Part shown: in pieces, positions 41,827 through 50,525 of the stretch
Layout: every line of letters begins with the position of its first letter
Numbering within the stretch: the first letter of the stretch is position 1
Assembly: GCF_900230285.1 (NCBI RefSeq)
Contig: NZ_OCNK01000006.1
Coordinates: forward strand, 62,001 to 126,000
Length of the DNA stretch: 64,000 bases
Source of the DNA: Blastococcus haudaquaticus
GTDB taxonomy: Bacteria > Actinomycetota > Actinomycetes > Mycobacteriales > Geodermatophilaceae
Direction: 5' to 3'
Position numbers and translations under genes: made by a program
Notes under the pieces: generated by a model
What the model was told of the DNA's origin: nothing
What the model saw: only the letters and a program-made list of their open reading frames with translations
The model's database searches: none

Positions 41827-42744
41827 TCAGTCGTCGCCGGCGGCCTCGTGTGCCGCACGAAGCACGAGACCGCGCAGGAAGACGTGCTCCGGGTCCCGGT
41901 CGTACATGGGGTGCCACCACATCGCAGCGACGAGTGGTTCGAGGTCCAGCGGGCACGTGACGGTACGGACCCCGGCATCACGGGGGAGCAGGGCCGCGAG
42001 CCGCTCCTGGATCAGGGCGATCCGGCCGCTGCCGGTGACCAGCGCCGGCACGGTGTAGAAGCTCTCGGTCACCACCTGGACATTCAGCTCGACACCCTGC
42101 ATGCGCATCCGCTGGGCGATCGCCGTCGAGGCCGTGGGGCCGTAGTAGGCCGCCACCCAGGACAGGGAGGCCACCTGCTCGACCGTGAGGTGGTCGCCCA
42201 CGTCCTCGTTGTCGGCCGACACCAGGCAGGTCCACGAGTCGCGGTACAGGTCCGTGTGCGGGAGCCCCGAGATGAAGCCGTGCGGCAGGACCATGAGGTC
42301 AGCCGTCAGCAGGGCCTGCTCGGCCCGATCCACCATGTGCGGGGCGTTGTGGGCGAGGCGGAGCCGAGCCGACGGGGCCTGCTCGCTCAGCAGCTGGATC
42401 AGCCGCCCGCCGAGGACGGCGCTGCTGTAGTCGCTCATCAGCACGCTGTACTCGCGGGTGGAAGCGGCCGGGGCGAACTCCGACTGGGCGCCGAAGACGC
42501 GCTCGGCGCCCTCGAGGGTGACGCGCACCGGCTCCTTGAGCCGGTCGGCCAGAGGTGTCAGGCGGTAGTCGTTGCCGAAGCGGGCGAGCAGGTCGTCACC
42601 GAAATGTCGGCGCAGCCTGGCCAGCGCCGCCGACATCGCCGGTTGGCTCAGTCCGACCTGTTGCGCCGCTCGGGTCACCCCCCGCTGGGTCAGCAACGCG
42701 TCGAGCGCGACCAGCAGGTTGAGGTCCAGGTTGGCGAGGTTCAC
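41827..42744 (-). CDS. LysR-family transcriptional regulator
   Basis: The 305-residue protein has an N-terminal winged helix (DLNLLVALDALLTQRGVTRAAQQVGLSQPAMSAALARLR) and a periplasmic-binding-like effector domain from about residue 90. It is divergent from the amidohydrolase gene and adjacent to the ABC operon, so it most likely senses the substrate or product of this pathway and controls both. GTG start at 42744. Belongs to the NodD/PcpR-like branch by its N-terminus. Confidence 0.92.
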   Translation of the reverse strand: MNLANLDLNLLVALDALLTQRGVTRAAQQVGLSQPAMSAALARLRRHFGDDLLARFGNDYRLTPLADRLKEPVRVTLEGAERVFGAQSEFAPAASTREYSVLMSDYSSAVLGGRLIQLLSEQAPSARLRLAHNAPHMVDRAEQALLTADLMVLPHGFISGLPHTDLYRDSWTCLVSADNEDVGDHLTVEQVASLSWVAAYYGPTASTAIAQRMRMQGVELNVQVVTESFYTVPALVTGSGRIALIQERLAALLPRDAGVRTVTCPLDLEPLVAAMWWHPMYDRDPEHVFLRGLVLRAAHEAAGDD

Positions 42745-42753
42745 GGTCGCGGA

Positions 42754-42807
42754 CCCTATCCACGCGATGGATGCGACGCATCACCCATTGCATCTTCCCT
42801 GATACCG
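42754..42807 (+). promoter_or_regulatory. LysR/amidohydrolase divergent control region
   Basis: Contains the near-palindrome GATGCGACGCATC (42770-42782) and the block series ATCCAC, GGATGCG, ATCAC, CATCTTCCC, GATACCG that is also found before the ABC operon at 41743-41794. LysR proteins often bind such dyads between divergent genes. Confidence 0.6.
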
Positions 42808-42854
42808 ACTTGCCCGTCGACCGTGTCCTAGTCGCCGACTACTGGAGGAAAGAC

Positions 42855-44003
42855 GTGCCCCCTGCTGCCCGAGAGGGACGTTCTCGCGAGCCGGTCGCCC
42901 CCGCCGTCGCCGGCGCCGCGACCGACTCGTGGGGCACCCCCGCCCGCCGTCCCGTCGTCGACGTGCACGCGCACGCCCTGCTGCCGGAAGTCGAGGCCGT
43001 CGTCGCGGGAGCGGAGGGACTGGCCGGGCACCGAGCCCTCGACGCCCGGCGCAACGGCGCCGGGTCGATGTCGGTCTCGGGCGCGATGATCGCCGAGCGG
43101 TGGGAGCAGCTCACCGACGGCGCACGACGGATGGCGGACATGGACGCCGCGGGTGTGGACGTCCAGGTGATCAGTCCGTCGCCGTCCCACTACCACTACT
43201 GGGCCGATCGTGACCTGGCTCGCATGGTGTGGACCACGGCCAACCAGCGCATCGCTGAGCTGGTCGCGGAGCATCCCGACCGGCTGTCCGGACTCGGCCT
43301 CGTGCCGCTGCAGCACCCCGACCTCTGCGTGGAGGCGCTCGATGACGCCGTCGAGCGGCGGCTCATCGGCATCGAGATCTCCTCCTTCGCCCCCGGTCAC
43401 CCGGCCGGGACGCCTGCGGTCGAACTCTCGGATGCACGACTGGACCCGCTCTGGGCACGGGCTGCGGAGCTCGACGTCGTGGTCTTCCTGCACCCGTTCG
43501 GCTGCTCGCTCGACGAGCGGCTGGACCGCTTCTACCTCTCGAACACGGTGGGGCAGCCGGTGGAGAACGCGGTGGCGCTCTCCCATCTCGTCTTCTCCGG
43601 AGTCCTGGACCGCCACTCGGGACTGCGCGTCGTCGCGGCCCACGGGGGCGGCTACCTGCCCACCTACCTCGGGCGCTCCGACCACGCCTGGACGGTCCGA
43701 TCCGAGGCGCGGGGGTGCGAGCAGCTCCCGAGCAGCTACCTGAAGCGGATGTGGTTCGACTCGCTGGTGCACACGCCGGAGGCCTTGCGCGCGCTCGTGC
43801 AGGCGGTGGGCGCCGATCGAGTCGTGTTGGGCAGCGACTACCCCTTCGACATGGGAGTGGCCGACCCTGTCGGACGGGTGCTCGCAGCTGGTTTGGGTGA
43901 CGCCGTCGACCAGGCAGTCCTGGGGGTCAATGCCAGCGCGCTCGGGCTGCTCCCGGCGCCCGTGCCCCAAGTGGGCGACGGTGTCGTCGTTCCGACGAAC
44001 TGA
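42855..44003 (+). CDS. Amidohydrolase-2 / ACMSD-family hydrolase or decarboxylase
   Basis: The 382-residue TIM-barrel metalloprotein has the metal motif VDVHAHALLP (His38, His40), further ligands in VVFLHPFGCS and VAAHGGGYLPTYLGRSDHAW, and the aspartate in VLGSDYPFDMG (Asp328). The family includes aminocarboxymuconate-semialdehyde decarboxylase and gamma-resorcylate decarboxylase; the substrate here is not known. GTG at 42855 follows GGAGG (42844-42848); about 30 residues at the front are a low-complexity extension. With the LysR gene and ABC importer it forms a small catabolic unit. Confidence 0.85.
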   Translation: MPPAAREGRSREPVAPAVAGAATDSWGTPARRPVVDVHAHALLPEVEAVVAGAEGLAGHRALDARRNGAGSMSVSGAMIAERWEQLTDGARRMADMDAAGVDVQVISPSPSHYHYWADRDLARMVWTTANQRIAELVAEHPDRLSGLGLVPLQHPDLCVEALDDAVERRLIGIEISSFAPGHPAGTPAVELSDARLDPLWARAAELDVVVFLHPFGCSLDERLDRFYLSNTVGQPVENAVALSHLVFSGVLDRHSGLRVVAAHGGGYLPTYLGRSDHAWTVRSEARGCEQLPSSYLKRMWFDSLVHTPEALRALVQAVGADRVVLGSDYPFDMGVADPVGRVLAAGLGDAVDQAVLGVNASALGLLPAPVPQVGDGVVVPTN

Positions 44004-44057
44004 TGGTCGCTCGCCCCTGATGCGGTGCCTGCCGCTGCCGGCCCCGTGGCCCAGCGG

Positions 44058-45062
44058 TCAGTGCCGGGTGGTGCGCTCCACCAGGTCGATGGCCGTCGAC
44101 AGGCCGAGCGCCATGGCGCGGCCACTCGTCGCGCCGGTGGCGAGCAGGCCGTCGATCGCCGGGCCGAGCGGCCGCTCGCCGACCAGGCCGTGCAGGACCG
44201 CCGCGTACTCCGCGCTGACGCGACCGCAGGCGGCGTGCCGGAGCAGCGCCCGCGACAGCTCGGTCGTGCGCCCGGCCGCCAGCGCGTAGACCCCGGCCGC
44301 GAACCGCTCGGCCGACGGGTGACCGAGGAGCACGAGCCCGGCGATGGTGCCGGCCATGACGTCGTCGCCGGCGGGAGTCAGGCCAGGGCCCAGACCGATC
44401 AGCCGGGTGGCCGTGCGCAGCGCGGCGTCGAGGTCCGCACGCCGGACGGCGCCCCGCAGCGCCGCCAGCGGTCCACCGGGCCCGACGGGCAGGCCGGGGA
44501 GGGTGAAGGCGCTGTGCGGGACGCCCTCGCCGTAGAGCGCGTTGCGCAGCTGTCGCACGCCCTCGGGCAGGAGCGCCGGGCGCAGGCTCGGCAGCTTCGG
44601 CCGCGGGTTCCACCAGGCGGCCGCGCTGACGGCGAGGTCGCCGACGACGATGCGGCCTCCGCCGACCTCCGCCGGCGCTCCCGGGGGCAGGGCCACCAGC
44701 GGCCGGCCGTTGCTCGGCCGGAAGAGCACGCATCCCAGCGGGAGCCGGGCGGCGTCGCTGGTCATGATCCCGACGACGTCGCCGCCGCGGTCGGTCGAGA
44801 CGTGCAGGTACACGGCGGCCGGCAGGCTCAGCAGTACCCGTGCGGGGCGGACGGGTCCGCGCAGCAACTCGGCGATGCCGGTGCTGGCGCCCGCCGGAAC
44901 GGCGGTGGCCGCCCGCGAGGGACGGGCCGTGCGGGCGGTCGCCTGCGCGGACTCGCGGGGGAGGGGGATGGTCGGCACTCCGGCGCGCGCAGCGCGACCG
45001 CGCTGCGATTCACCCGATTCGTGGCGGTCTACCGAGGCTGTGGTCTCGTCGATGGTGCGCAT
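44058..45062 (-). CDS. DUF2877-family protein (AllH-like)
   Basis: The 334-residue protein contains the family core LIGLGPGLTPAGDDVMAGTIAGLVLLGHP and SRALLRHAACGRVSAEYAAVLHGL. DUF2877 proteins occur in purine/allantoin and carbamate-related clusters, and AllH is part of oxamate carbamoyltransferase in E. coli. The N-terminal 60 residues are low-complexity and the start may lie further in. Divergent from a PucR regulator, which supports a link to nitrogen/purine use. No AllF or AllG partner is near. Confidence 0.75.
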   Translation of the reverse strand: MRTIDETTASVDRHESGESQRGRAARAGVPTIPLPRESAQATARTARPSRAATAVPAGASTGIAELLRGPVRPARVLLSLPAAVYLHVSTDRGGDVVGIMTSDAARLPLGCVLFRPSNGRPLVALPPGAPAEVGGGRIVVGDLAVSAAAWWNPRPKLPSLRPALLPEGVRQLRNALYGEGVPHSAFTLPGLPVGPGGPLAALRGAVRRADLDAALRTATRLIGLGPGLTPAGDDVMAGTIAGLVLLGHPSAERFAAGVYALAAGRTTELSRALLRHAACGRVSAEYAAVLHGLVGERPLGPAIDGLLATGATSGRAMALGLSTAIDLVERTTRH

Positions 45063-45332
45063 GTCGGCCCTTCGTCTCAGGGACGACGGGAGGCGCCCAT
45101 ACCCCCCGCCTGGCCGGTGCCGCGGATGTCCGTGGACGGGAGGGGTGGGTGGTCGCCGGGATGCGACGACGGCCTACCATCCAGCGAACGAGTGGACCGG
45201 GTCTCGAACCTATTCGGCGCGTCGCATGCCGTCTCATGGCGGAACTCGCCAAGAATGGACCCCGGCGTCCAGGGACTCCTGACAGCTTCGGGTGGTATGG
45301 CAACCTGGACCGCAACATGAGGGGGATGCTTC
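45063..45332. other. Divergent intergenic region between the DUF2877 and PucR genes
   Basis: 270 bp, no gene seen. It must carry both promoters. It contains direct runs of C/G-rich sequence but no operator I can name. Confidence 0.4.
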
Positions 45333-47279
45333 GTGACCCAGGGTGATGCTTCACTCGTTGCCCCGACGCACCGTGACGGGTCGATCCCTTTCCGGCGTAA
45401 CTGGGCTGTCGACGAGTCGCGCGTCGAGGTGCCGCGGGACGACCGCACCAGCTGGCAGGAGCGGATGGGGCTCACGGTGGAGGAGACCCTCCAGCTCCCG
45501 GGGCTCGCCGGCGCGTCGGTGGCTGCCGGTGCTGCGGGCCTGGGCCGCGTCGTCCGCCACATGGTCGTCGACGACCCGGCCGATCCGCTGGCCGCGGCGG
45601 GTCCCGACGTGCTCGTCGTCCTCGGTGCGCGGCTGCCCCCCGCGGACGCCGCCAATTACCGCGCCCTCGTCGAGCGCCTGGACTCGATGGGCACGGCGGC
45701 GCTGGCGTTCCGCCGCACCGAGGGCCCGGCGCCGCTCCCCGGAGAGGTGCTCGCGGAGGCGGAGCGACGTGGTCTGCCGGTGCTCGCCCTCCCGGCCGGG
45801 GTCCGGCTCGACGACCTGGTGTCCCGGGTCCTCGGCGCGGTCGTCAGCAAGCAGAGCCAGGCCCTCGCGCTCTCCTCCCGCATGGACGACGAGTTCATGG
45901 AGGTGGCGCTCACCGGGGGCGGGCTCGCCGAGGTGGCCGCCCGGCTGGCCGTGATGATGGACGGCGCCGCCGTCCTCGGGCTGGGCCCGGACCGCGAGGT
46001 CGTCACCAGCGCGGGGCCGCGGGCGGACGTCGCAGAGATCAGCGACTGGCTGTGGCTCCTGGACGCCGCCGCCGACGACGAGCTGGCGGCCATGACGCCC
46101 TCGCGCCGGCTCTCCGGCGTCCGCGCCGACCAGACCGTGGTGACGCCGGCCGACGTGCTGGCCGACGCGGACCTGTCTCCGGCCGACGGCATCCTGCTCG
46201 TCCCCGGTCACCACGAGCTGCCGGGCGGCGTGGGGGAGTACGCCGTCGCGCCAATCATGGCCGGCGAGCAGCGGCACGGCTGGCTGGTCGCGGTGCACCG
46301 GACCGGCGCGATGATGCTCGGCGCCGGAGGCGTGCTCGAGCGCGCCGCCGTCATCGCCGCGCTCTCGGTGATCCGCCTGCAGGCGGTGCACTCCGTGGAG
46401 CTCCGCTTCCAGGGCGACCTGGTGCGCCGGCTGGTGGGCGGTTCCGTCGGCCACACCGAGCGCACGCTGGCCTACACCCGTTCCTTCGGCTGGCGCCTCG
46501 ACGGGCCCGTCGCCGTGCTGGTGACCGCCACCGAGACGGTCGCGGACGCCGCCGCCGACCCGACCAAGGCGCTCGACGTCCTCGACCGGCTCGCCGACGG
46601 ATGGCGGGCCGCGCTGGAGCCGGAGGTGGCCGGCGCGGCCGTCGCCGGGCTGGCCACCGAGATCGTCACCCTGCTGCCGCTGGACGGTCGGACCGCGGAG
46701 GAGCTGTCGGCCCTGGTGTCCGCGGTGTCCTCGCGCGTCAACGGCCGGCTCCGCCGGGTGGGCCGCGTGCTCGGGACCGGGATCGGCCGGCCGGCTGACT
46801 CGCTCTCCGCGCTCGCCGAGGCCCACCGGCAGGCGCAGCGGGCGCTCGGCGTCGGTCAGGAGATCCACGGCGGCTCCGCGGTGACCCACTTCGACCAGCT
46901 CGGCGTCTTCCGCCTGCTGTCGCTGATCCCGGACAGCACGGAGCTGCGGACCTACGTCGACGAGGTGCTGGGCCCGCTGGCCGACGCCGCCGACGCTGAC
47001 TCCGCGGACCTCCGCGAGACGCTCCGCGTCCTGCTGGAGACGAACCTCAACGTGGCGGAGTCCGCCCGCCGCCTGCACTTCCACTACAACACGATGCGGT
47101 ACCGGATCGGCAAGCTGGAGCGGATGCTGGGCCCCTTCACCACCGACCCGACCCTCCGGCTCAACCTCCTGCTCGCCCTGCACGCCGCGCGGATGCGCGG
47201 GCTGGACCAGCCGCACCGGCCGCCCGTCGAGGCCGGGATGGCGATGCCGCAGGACGACGGCCTCGACGCCCTCCTCTGA
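45333..47279 (+). CDS. PucR-family transcriptional regulator
   Basis: The 648-residue protein has an N-terminal PucR sensory domain (LTVEETLQLPGLAGASVAAGAAGLGRVVRHMVV), a GAF-like middle (about 230-360) and the C-terminal PucR helix-turn-helix (LRVLLETNLNVAESARRLHFHYNTMRYRIGKLERML). Such proteins regulate purine catabolism or amino acid use. GTG start after GAGGGGGATG. Likely controls the divergent DUF2877 gene, perhaps with distant targets. Confidence 0.9.
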   Translation: MTQGDASLVAPTHRDGSIPFRRNWAVDESRVEVPRDDRTSWQERMGLTVEETLQLPGLAGASVAAGAAGLGRVVRHMVVDDPADPLAAAGPDVLVVLGARLPPADAANYRALVERLDSMGTAALAFRRTEGPAPLPGEVLAEAERRGLPVLALPAGVRLDDLVSRVLGAVVSKQSQALALSSRMDDEFMEVALTGGGLAEVAARLAVMMDGAAVLGLGPDREVVTSAGPRADVAEISDWLWLLDAAADDELAAMTPSRRLSGVRADQTVVTPADVLADADLSPADGILLVPGHHELPGGVGEYAVAPIMAGEQRHGWLVAVHRTGAMMLGAGGVLERAAVIAALSVIRLQAVHSVELRFQGDLVRRLVGGSVGHTERTLAYTRSFGWRLDGPVAVLVTATETVADAAADPTKALDVLDRLADGWRAALEPEVAGAAVAGLATEIVTLLPLDGRTAEELSALVSAVSSRVNGRLRRVGRVLGTGIGRPADSLSALAEAHRQAQRALGVGQEIHGGSAVTHFDQLGVFRLLSLIPDSTELRTYVDEVLGPLADAADADSADLRETLRVLLETNLNVAESARRLHFHYNTMRYRIGKLERMLGPFTTDPTLRLNLLLALHAARMRGLDQPHRPPVEAGMAMPQDDGLDALL

Positions 47280-47280
47280 C

Positions 47281-47340
47281 GAAGGACCCCTTGCCCCCCA
47301 CCGCTCGCACGCCCGCGGCGGGCCCGTGCGCGGGGGCCGG
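47281..47340. repeat. Dispersed intergenic palindrome, copy 4 (after the PucR gene)
   Basis: GAAGGACCCC, TTGCCCCCCACCGCTCGCAC, GCCCGCGGCGGGCCC and GGGGGCC repeat the plan of the element at 24375: same GAAGGACCCC start, same C-run, same CTCGCA loop and outer GGACCCC/GGGGGCC pairing. Begins two bases after the pucR-type stop codon. Confidence 0.6.
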
Positions 47341-47343
47341 GGC

Positions 47344-48081
47344 GTGACGGACGGCGTGGCCGCGCTGGTGGCCCGGATGGAGCTGCTGCTGGACCAGGTG
47401 GCGGGCGACGGGGACCCGGCGCGGTTCTTCCTGGGGACATACCTCCGCACGACCCGGGCGGTCGGCGCTGCGCTGACCGCCGGCCGGTTCGAGGACCCGG
47501 ACTGGGTGGCGGAGTGGGACGTCGACTTCGCGGGGTTCTACCTCGACGCCCTGGAGATCCACCGTGCGACGCCCCACGCGGTGGCCGCGCCCTGGCGGCG
47601 GGCGTTCGGCGCGGATCCGGGCCTGCCGCCCGAGGCGCACGTCCTGCTCGGGATGAATGCGCACATCAACTACGACCTCCCGCAGTCGCTGATCGCCGTC
47701 ATCCCGCCCGAGGACTTCGCGGCGCCGTCCCTCATGGACCGCCGTCGGAGGGACCACGAGCGGATCGACGACGTCCTGGCCGCCCGCGTGGCGGAGGAGG
47801 ACCTCGCCCTGCAGCGGGCGGGCGGACGACGGACCTGGCTGGAGCACCTCCTCGCCCCCGTCAATCGGAGGGCGAGCCGGCTCTTCCTGCGCGAGTCACG
47901 CCGCAAGGTGTGGGCGAACACCGCCGCCCTCCACGAAGCGCGGCTCGCAGGCGCCGGTGCCTACGCCCTCCGCCTCGCCGACCTGGAGGCGGCCAGCGCG
48001 GCGCGCGTCGGCGACCTGCTGCGGCCCGGGCCCGTGCTCGTGCGACTGGCCGTGCACGGCTTCGGCGTCACGCTGGCCTAG
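47344..48081 (+). CDS. DUF5995-family protein, function unknown
   Basis: The 245-residue protein matches the actinobacterial family with FFLGTYLRTTRAVGAAL and the central LLGMNAHINYDLPQSLIAV; histidines and acidic residues suggest a metal or hydrolase site but no activity is known to me. Helical throughout, no membrane part. I chose GTG at 47344 since the earlier GTG at 47326 lies inside the repeat element. Its end overlaps the convergent gene by 4 bp. Confidence 0.7.
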   Translation: MTDGVAALVARMELLLDQVAGDGDPARFFLGTYLRTTRAVGAALTAGRFEDPDWVAEWDVDFAGFYLDALEIHRATPHAVAAPWRRAFGADPGLPPEAHVLLGMNAHINYDLPQSLIAVIPPEDFAAPSLMDRRRRDHERIDDVLAARVAEEDLALQRAGGRRTWLEHLLAPVNRRASRLFLRESRRKVWANTAALHEARLAGAGAYALRLADLEAASAARVGDLLRPGPVLVRLAVHGFGVTLA

Positions 48082-48767
48082 GACGGCTGCTGGCTGCCCT
48101 GCTGACGGCGGACCATCTCGTTGATCCAGATCGGCGCGAACGGGGACGTGCAGTTCGGGGGCGTCGGGTGGTCCTCGAGCACGCGGAGGCGCTCCCCGAT
48201 GTCGATCGCGCGGGCGCGGTGCTCGGCGTGCTCGATGCCGATCTGCGCCAGGCAGTGGTTCATCGCCCACTGGAGCCGGTCGGGGGCGTTCTTCATCTCC
48301 GCCTCGACGACGTCGAGCAGGCCGGGGAGGTCGAGCCCCTCGGGCTTCTTCGCCACCCGTTCGGTGGTGAGCGCCCAGCCGGCGCTCGCCACCACCGGAT
48401 CCGGATCGGCCGTCCAGGCGACGCGCAGGTCCTCGGCGTGCGGGTTCTTCTTCACCACGTAGTTCACGAGCCAGTCGTGCACCTTGGGTGTTCGCGCCTG
48501 GCGCAGCATGGCGTCGAGCTCGGCGCGCTCGAACGCCTTGGGCCGGCAGATCAGCAGCGCCAGCAGCCGCGCCGCGGTGTCGCCCGTCCGCCAGAGCTCG
48601 CGCGCGAGCTCCTGCTGCGTCTTCAGCCGCTTCGCGAGCGCGCGGAGCTGACCCAGGTTCACCCCGTGGTCGTCACCGTGCCGCTCGTTGACCTCCCGCG
48701 CCCTCGGGTCCTCGAGCGCGGCCAGCTCGGCCATCACCCCGGCTACCGACACCTCCGTCACCGTCAT
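48078..48767 (-). CDS. HEAT-repeat protein of the DNA-alkylation-repair (AlkD-like) type
   Basis: The 229-residue protein is built of helical repeats (MAELAALEDPRAREVNERHG, LGQLRALAKRLKTQQELARELW, DWLVNYVVKKNPHAEDL). The N-terminal part resembles AlkD/AlkC-type DNA glycosylases, but I cannot confirm the catalytic acidic residue. Start ATG at 48767, about 107 bp downstream of the murA stop codon, with a terminator between them. Function uncertain. Confidence 0.65.
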   Translation of the reverse strand: MTVTEVSVAGVMAELAALEDPRAREVNERHGDDHGVNLGQLRALAKRLKTQQELARELWRTGDTAARLLALLICRPKAFERAELDAMLRQARTPKVHDWLVNYVVKKNPHAEDLRVAWTADPDPVVASAGWALTTERVAKKPEGLDLPGLLDVVEAEMKNAPDRLQWAMNHCLAQIGIEHAEHRARAIDIGERLRVLEDHPTPPNCTSPFAPIWINEMVRRQQGSQQPS

Positions 48768-48827
48768 GTCGGCCACCGTAGTGATGGCCCCGTCCGGAGG
48801 CTCGCCGCGAACCTGCGAGTGGCGAAA

Positions 48828-48858
48828 GGCCCCGTCCAGGGCGGGGAGGACGGGGTCC
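48828..48858 (-). terminator. Terminator after murA
   Basis: CCCCGTCC (48830-48837) pairs with GGACGGGG (48848-48855), extended by GG/CC with one bulge. On the minus strand a short T-run (GGGGCCTTTCG) follows. AAGGACCCC occurs twice here, echoing the dispersed repeat. Confidence 0.7.
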
Positions 48859-48874
48859 TTCCTGGGGTCCTTAC

Positions 48875-50446
48875 TCAGTCGTGGAAGACCTCGATGTGCG
48901 CGCCCATCTCGACCAGGCGCTCGTACAGGTGCTCGTAGCCGCGGGCGATGATGTCGACGTTGCGCAGGACCGAGGTCCCCTTGGCCGCCAGCATCGCCAG
49001 CAGGATGACCACCGCCGGGCGCAGCGCCGGCGGGCAGACGACCTCCGCGCTGGACCACCGGGTGGGGCCGTTCACGAGCACGCGGTGCGGGTCCATGAGC
49101 CGCACGTCGGCGCCGAGGCGGGTCAGGTCGGACAGGTGGATCGCCCGGTTGTCGTAGACCCAGTCGTGGATCAGCGTCGATCCACTCGCCTGCGCGGCGA
49201 TGACGGCGAAGAAGGGCAGGTTGTCGATGTTGAGGCCCGGGAACGGCATCGGGTGGATCTTGTCGATGGGGGCGTGCAGCTCCGAGGGCCGGATGGTGAT
49301 GTCGGCCAGCCGGGTGTGCCCGTTGTCGGCGAGGTACTCGGGGGAGAGGTCGTACCGCAGCCCCATCTCGGCCAGGACCGCCAGCTCGATCTCCAGGAAG
49401 TCGATCGGCGCCCGCTGCACGGTCAATTCCGACTTCGTGACGATGCCGGCGGTCAGCAGGCTCATCGCCTCGACCGGGTCCTCGCTGATCGTGTAGTCGA
49501 CGTCGGCGTCGAGCACCGGCCGTCCGTGGACGACGAGCGTCGTCGTCCCGAGGCCCTCGATGCCGACGCCCAGCAGCTCCAGGTACAGGCAGAGGTCCTG
49601 GACCATGTAGTTGGAGCTGGCGTTGCGGATGACCGTGGTGCCGTCGGTGCGCGCGGCGGCCAGCAGCGCGTTCTCGGTCACCGTGTCCCCGCGTTCGGTG
49701 AGCACGATGGCGCGGGCCGGCGCACCGGCGTGCTGCACGGTCGCGTGGTACTCACCGGCCCTGGCCTCGACCTCCAGGCCGAAGGGGCGGAGCGCGATCA
49801 TGTGCGGCTGGACGGTGCGCGTGCCGAGGTCGCAGCCGCCGGCATAGGGCAGCTCGAAGGTCTGCGCGCGGTGCAGCAGGGGGCCCAGGAACATGATGAT
49901 GCTGCGCGTCCGCCGTGCGGCGTCCGCGTCGATCGCGGCCAGGTCCAGCTCGTCCGGGACGACGAGGGTGAGGTCGTGCCCCGACTCGTCCCAGACGGCG
50001 GAGACGCCGATGGAGCGGAGGACGTCGAGGATGCGCTCCACCTCGACGATGCGGGCCACGTTGCGCAGAGTCGTCCGGCCGCGGTTGAGCAGCGCCGCGC
50101 AGAGCAGGGCGACGGCGGCGTTCTTCGAGGACTTTACCGTCACGCTGCCCTGCAGCGGGTGGCCGCCCGCGACACGCAGGTGCGTGGGCCCGGTGGGACC
50201 GAGGCTGATCAACTCGCTCTCCAGGGCCGCCGACAGCCGCCCCAGCAGTTCGAGCGTGAGGTTCTGGTTGCCCTGCTCGATCCGCGCGATGGCGCTCTGG
50301 CTGGTGCCCAGGCGCTCGGCGAGCTGCTGCTGCGTCAGGCCACGGTGGCGGCGGGCGTCGCGGACCAGGGAACCGATCCGCCGCATGGCGCTGGACTCGC
50401 GCGCCCGTCCGTCAGCGGTGTCGGTGGGGGTGTCGGTGAGCGTCAC
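48875..50446 (-). CDS. murA: XRE helix-turn-helix fused to UDP-GlcNAc 1-carboxyvinyltransferase (MurA)
   Basis: The 523-residue protein starts with about 20 linker residues, an XRE DNA-binding domain (about 22-80, RRHRGLTQQQLAERLGTSQSAIARIEQG) and then a complete MurA (from about 88). MurA features: KSSKN (Lys108-Asn109), the catalytic loop AGGCDLGTR with the cysteine at 205 (so a Cys-type, fosfomycin-sensitive loop, not the Asp of mycobacteria), and RPFGLEVEA. MurA makes UDP-GlcNAc-enolpyruvate, the first step of peptidoglycan synthesis. GTG at 50446 or ATG at 50386 may be the start. Fusion of a regulator to the enzyme suggests it acts on its own promoter. Confidence 0.88.
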   Translation of the reverse strand: MTLTDTPTDTADGRARESSAMRRIGSLVRDARRHRGLTQQQLAERLGTSQSAIARIEQGNQNLTLELLGRLSAALESELISLGPTGPTHLRVAGGHPLQGSVTVKSSKNAAVALLCAALLNRGRTTLRNVARIVEVERILDVLRSIGVSAVWDESGHDLTLVVPDELDLAAIDADAARRTRSIIMFLGPLLHRAQTFELPYAGGCDLGTRTVQPHMIALRPFGLEVEARAGEYHATVQHAGAPARAIVLTERGDTVTENALLAAARTDGTTVIRNASSNYMVQDLCLYLELLGVGIEGLGTTTLVVHGRPVLDADVDYTISEDPVEAMSLLTAGIVTKSELTVQRAPIDFLEIELAVLAEMGLRYDLSPEYLADNGHTRLADITIRPSELHAPIDKIHPMPFPGLNIDNLPFFAVIAAQASGSTLIHDWVYDNRAIHLSDLTRLGADVRLMDPHRVLVNGPTRWSSAEVVCPPALRPAVVILLAMLAAKGTSVLRNVDIIARGYEHLYERLVEMGAHIEVFHD

Positions 50447-50458
50447 GGCCGCACACGT

Positions 50459-50476
50459 TATCTCTCTTGTGAGATA
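50459..50476. promoter_or_regulatory. Palindrome before the XRE-MurA gene (candidate operator)
   Basis: TATCTC-TCTTGT-GAGATA is a perfect 6-bp inverted repeat with a 6-bp spacer, 12 bp upstream of the murA GTG and 50 bp from the divergent gene. XRE proteins bind such dyads. It is unusually AT-rich for the surrounding DNA. Confidence 0.55.
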
Positions 50477-50525
50477 GCGCCGGGTTGCGACCCGCAGGGG
50501 ACGGCGAACGCGCCAGACTGCGGCC

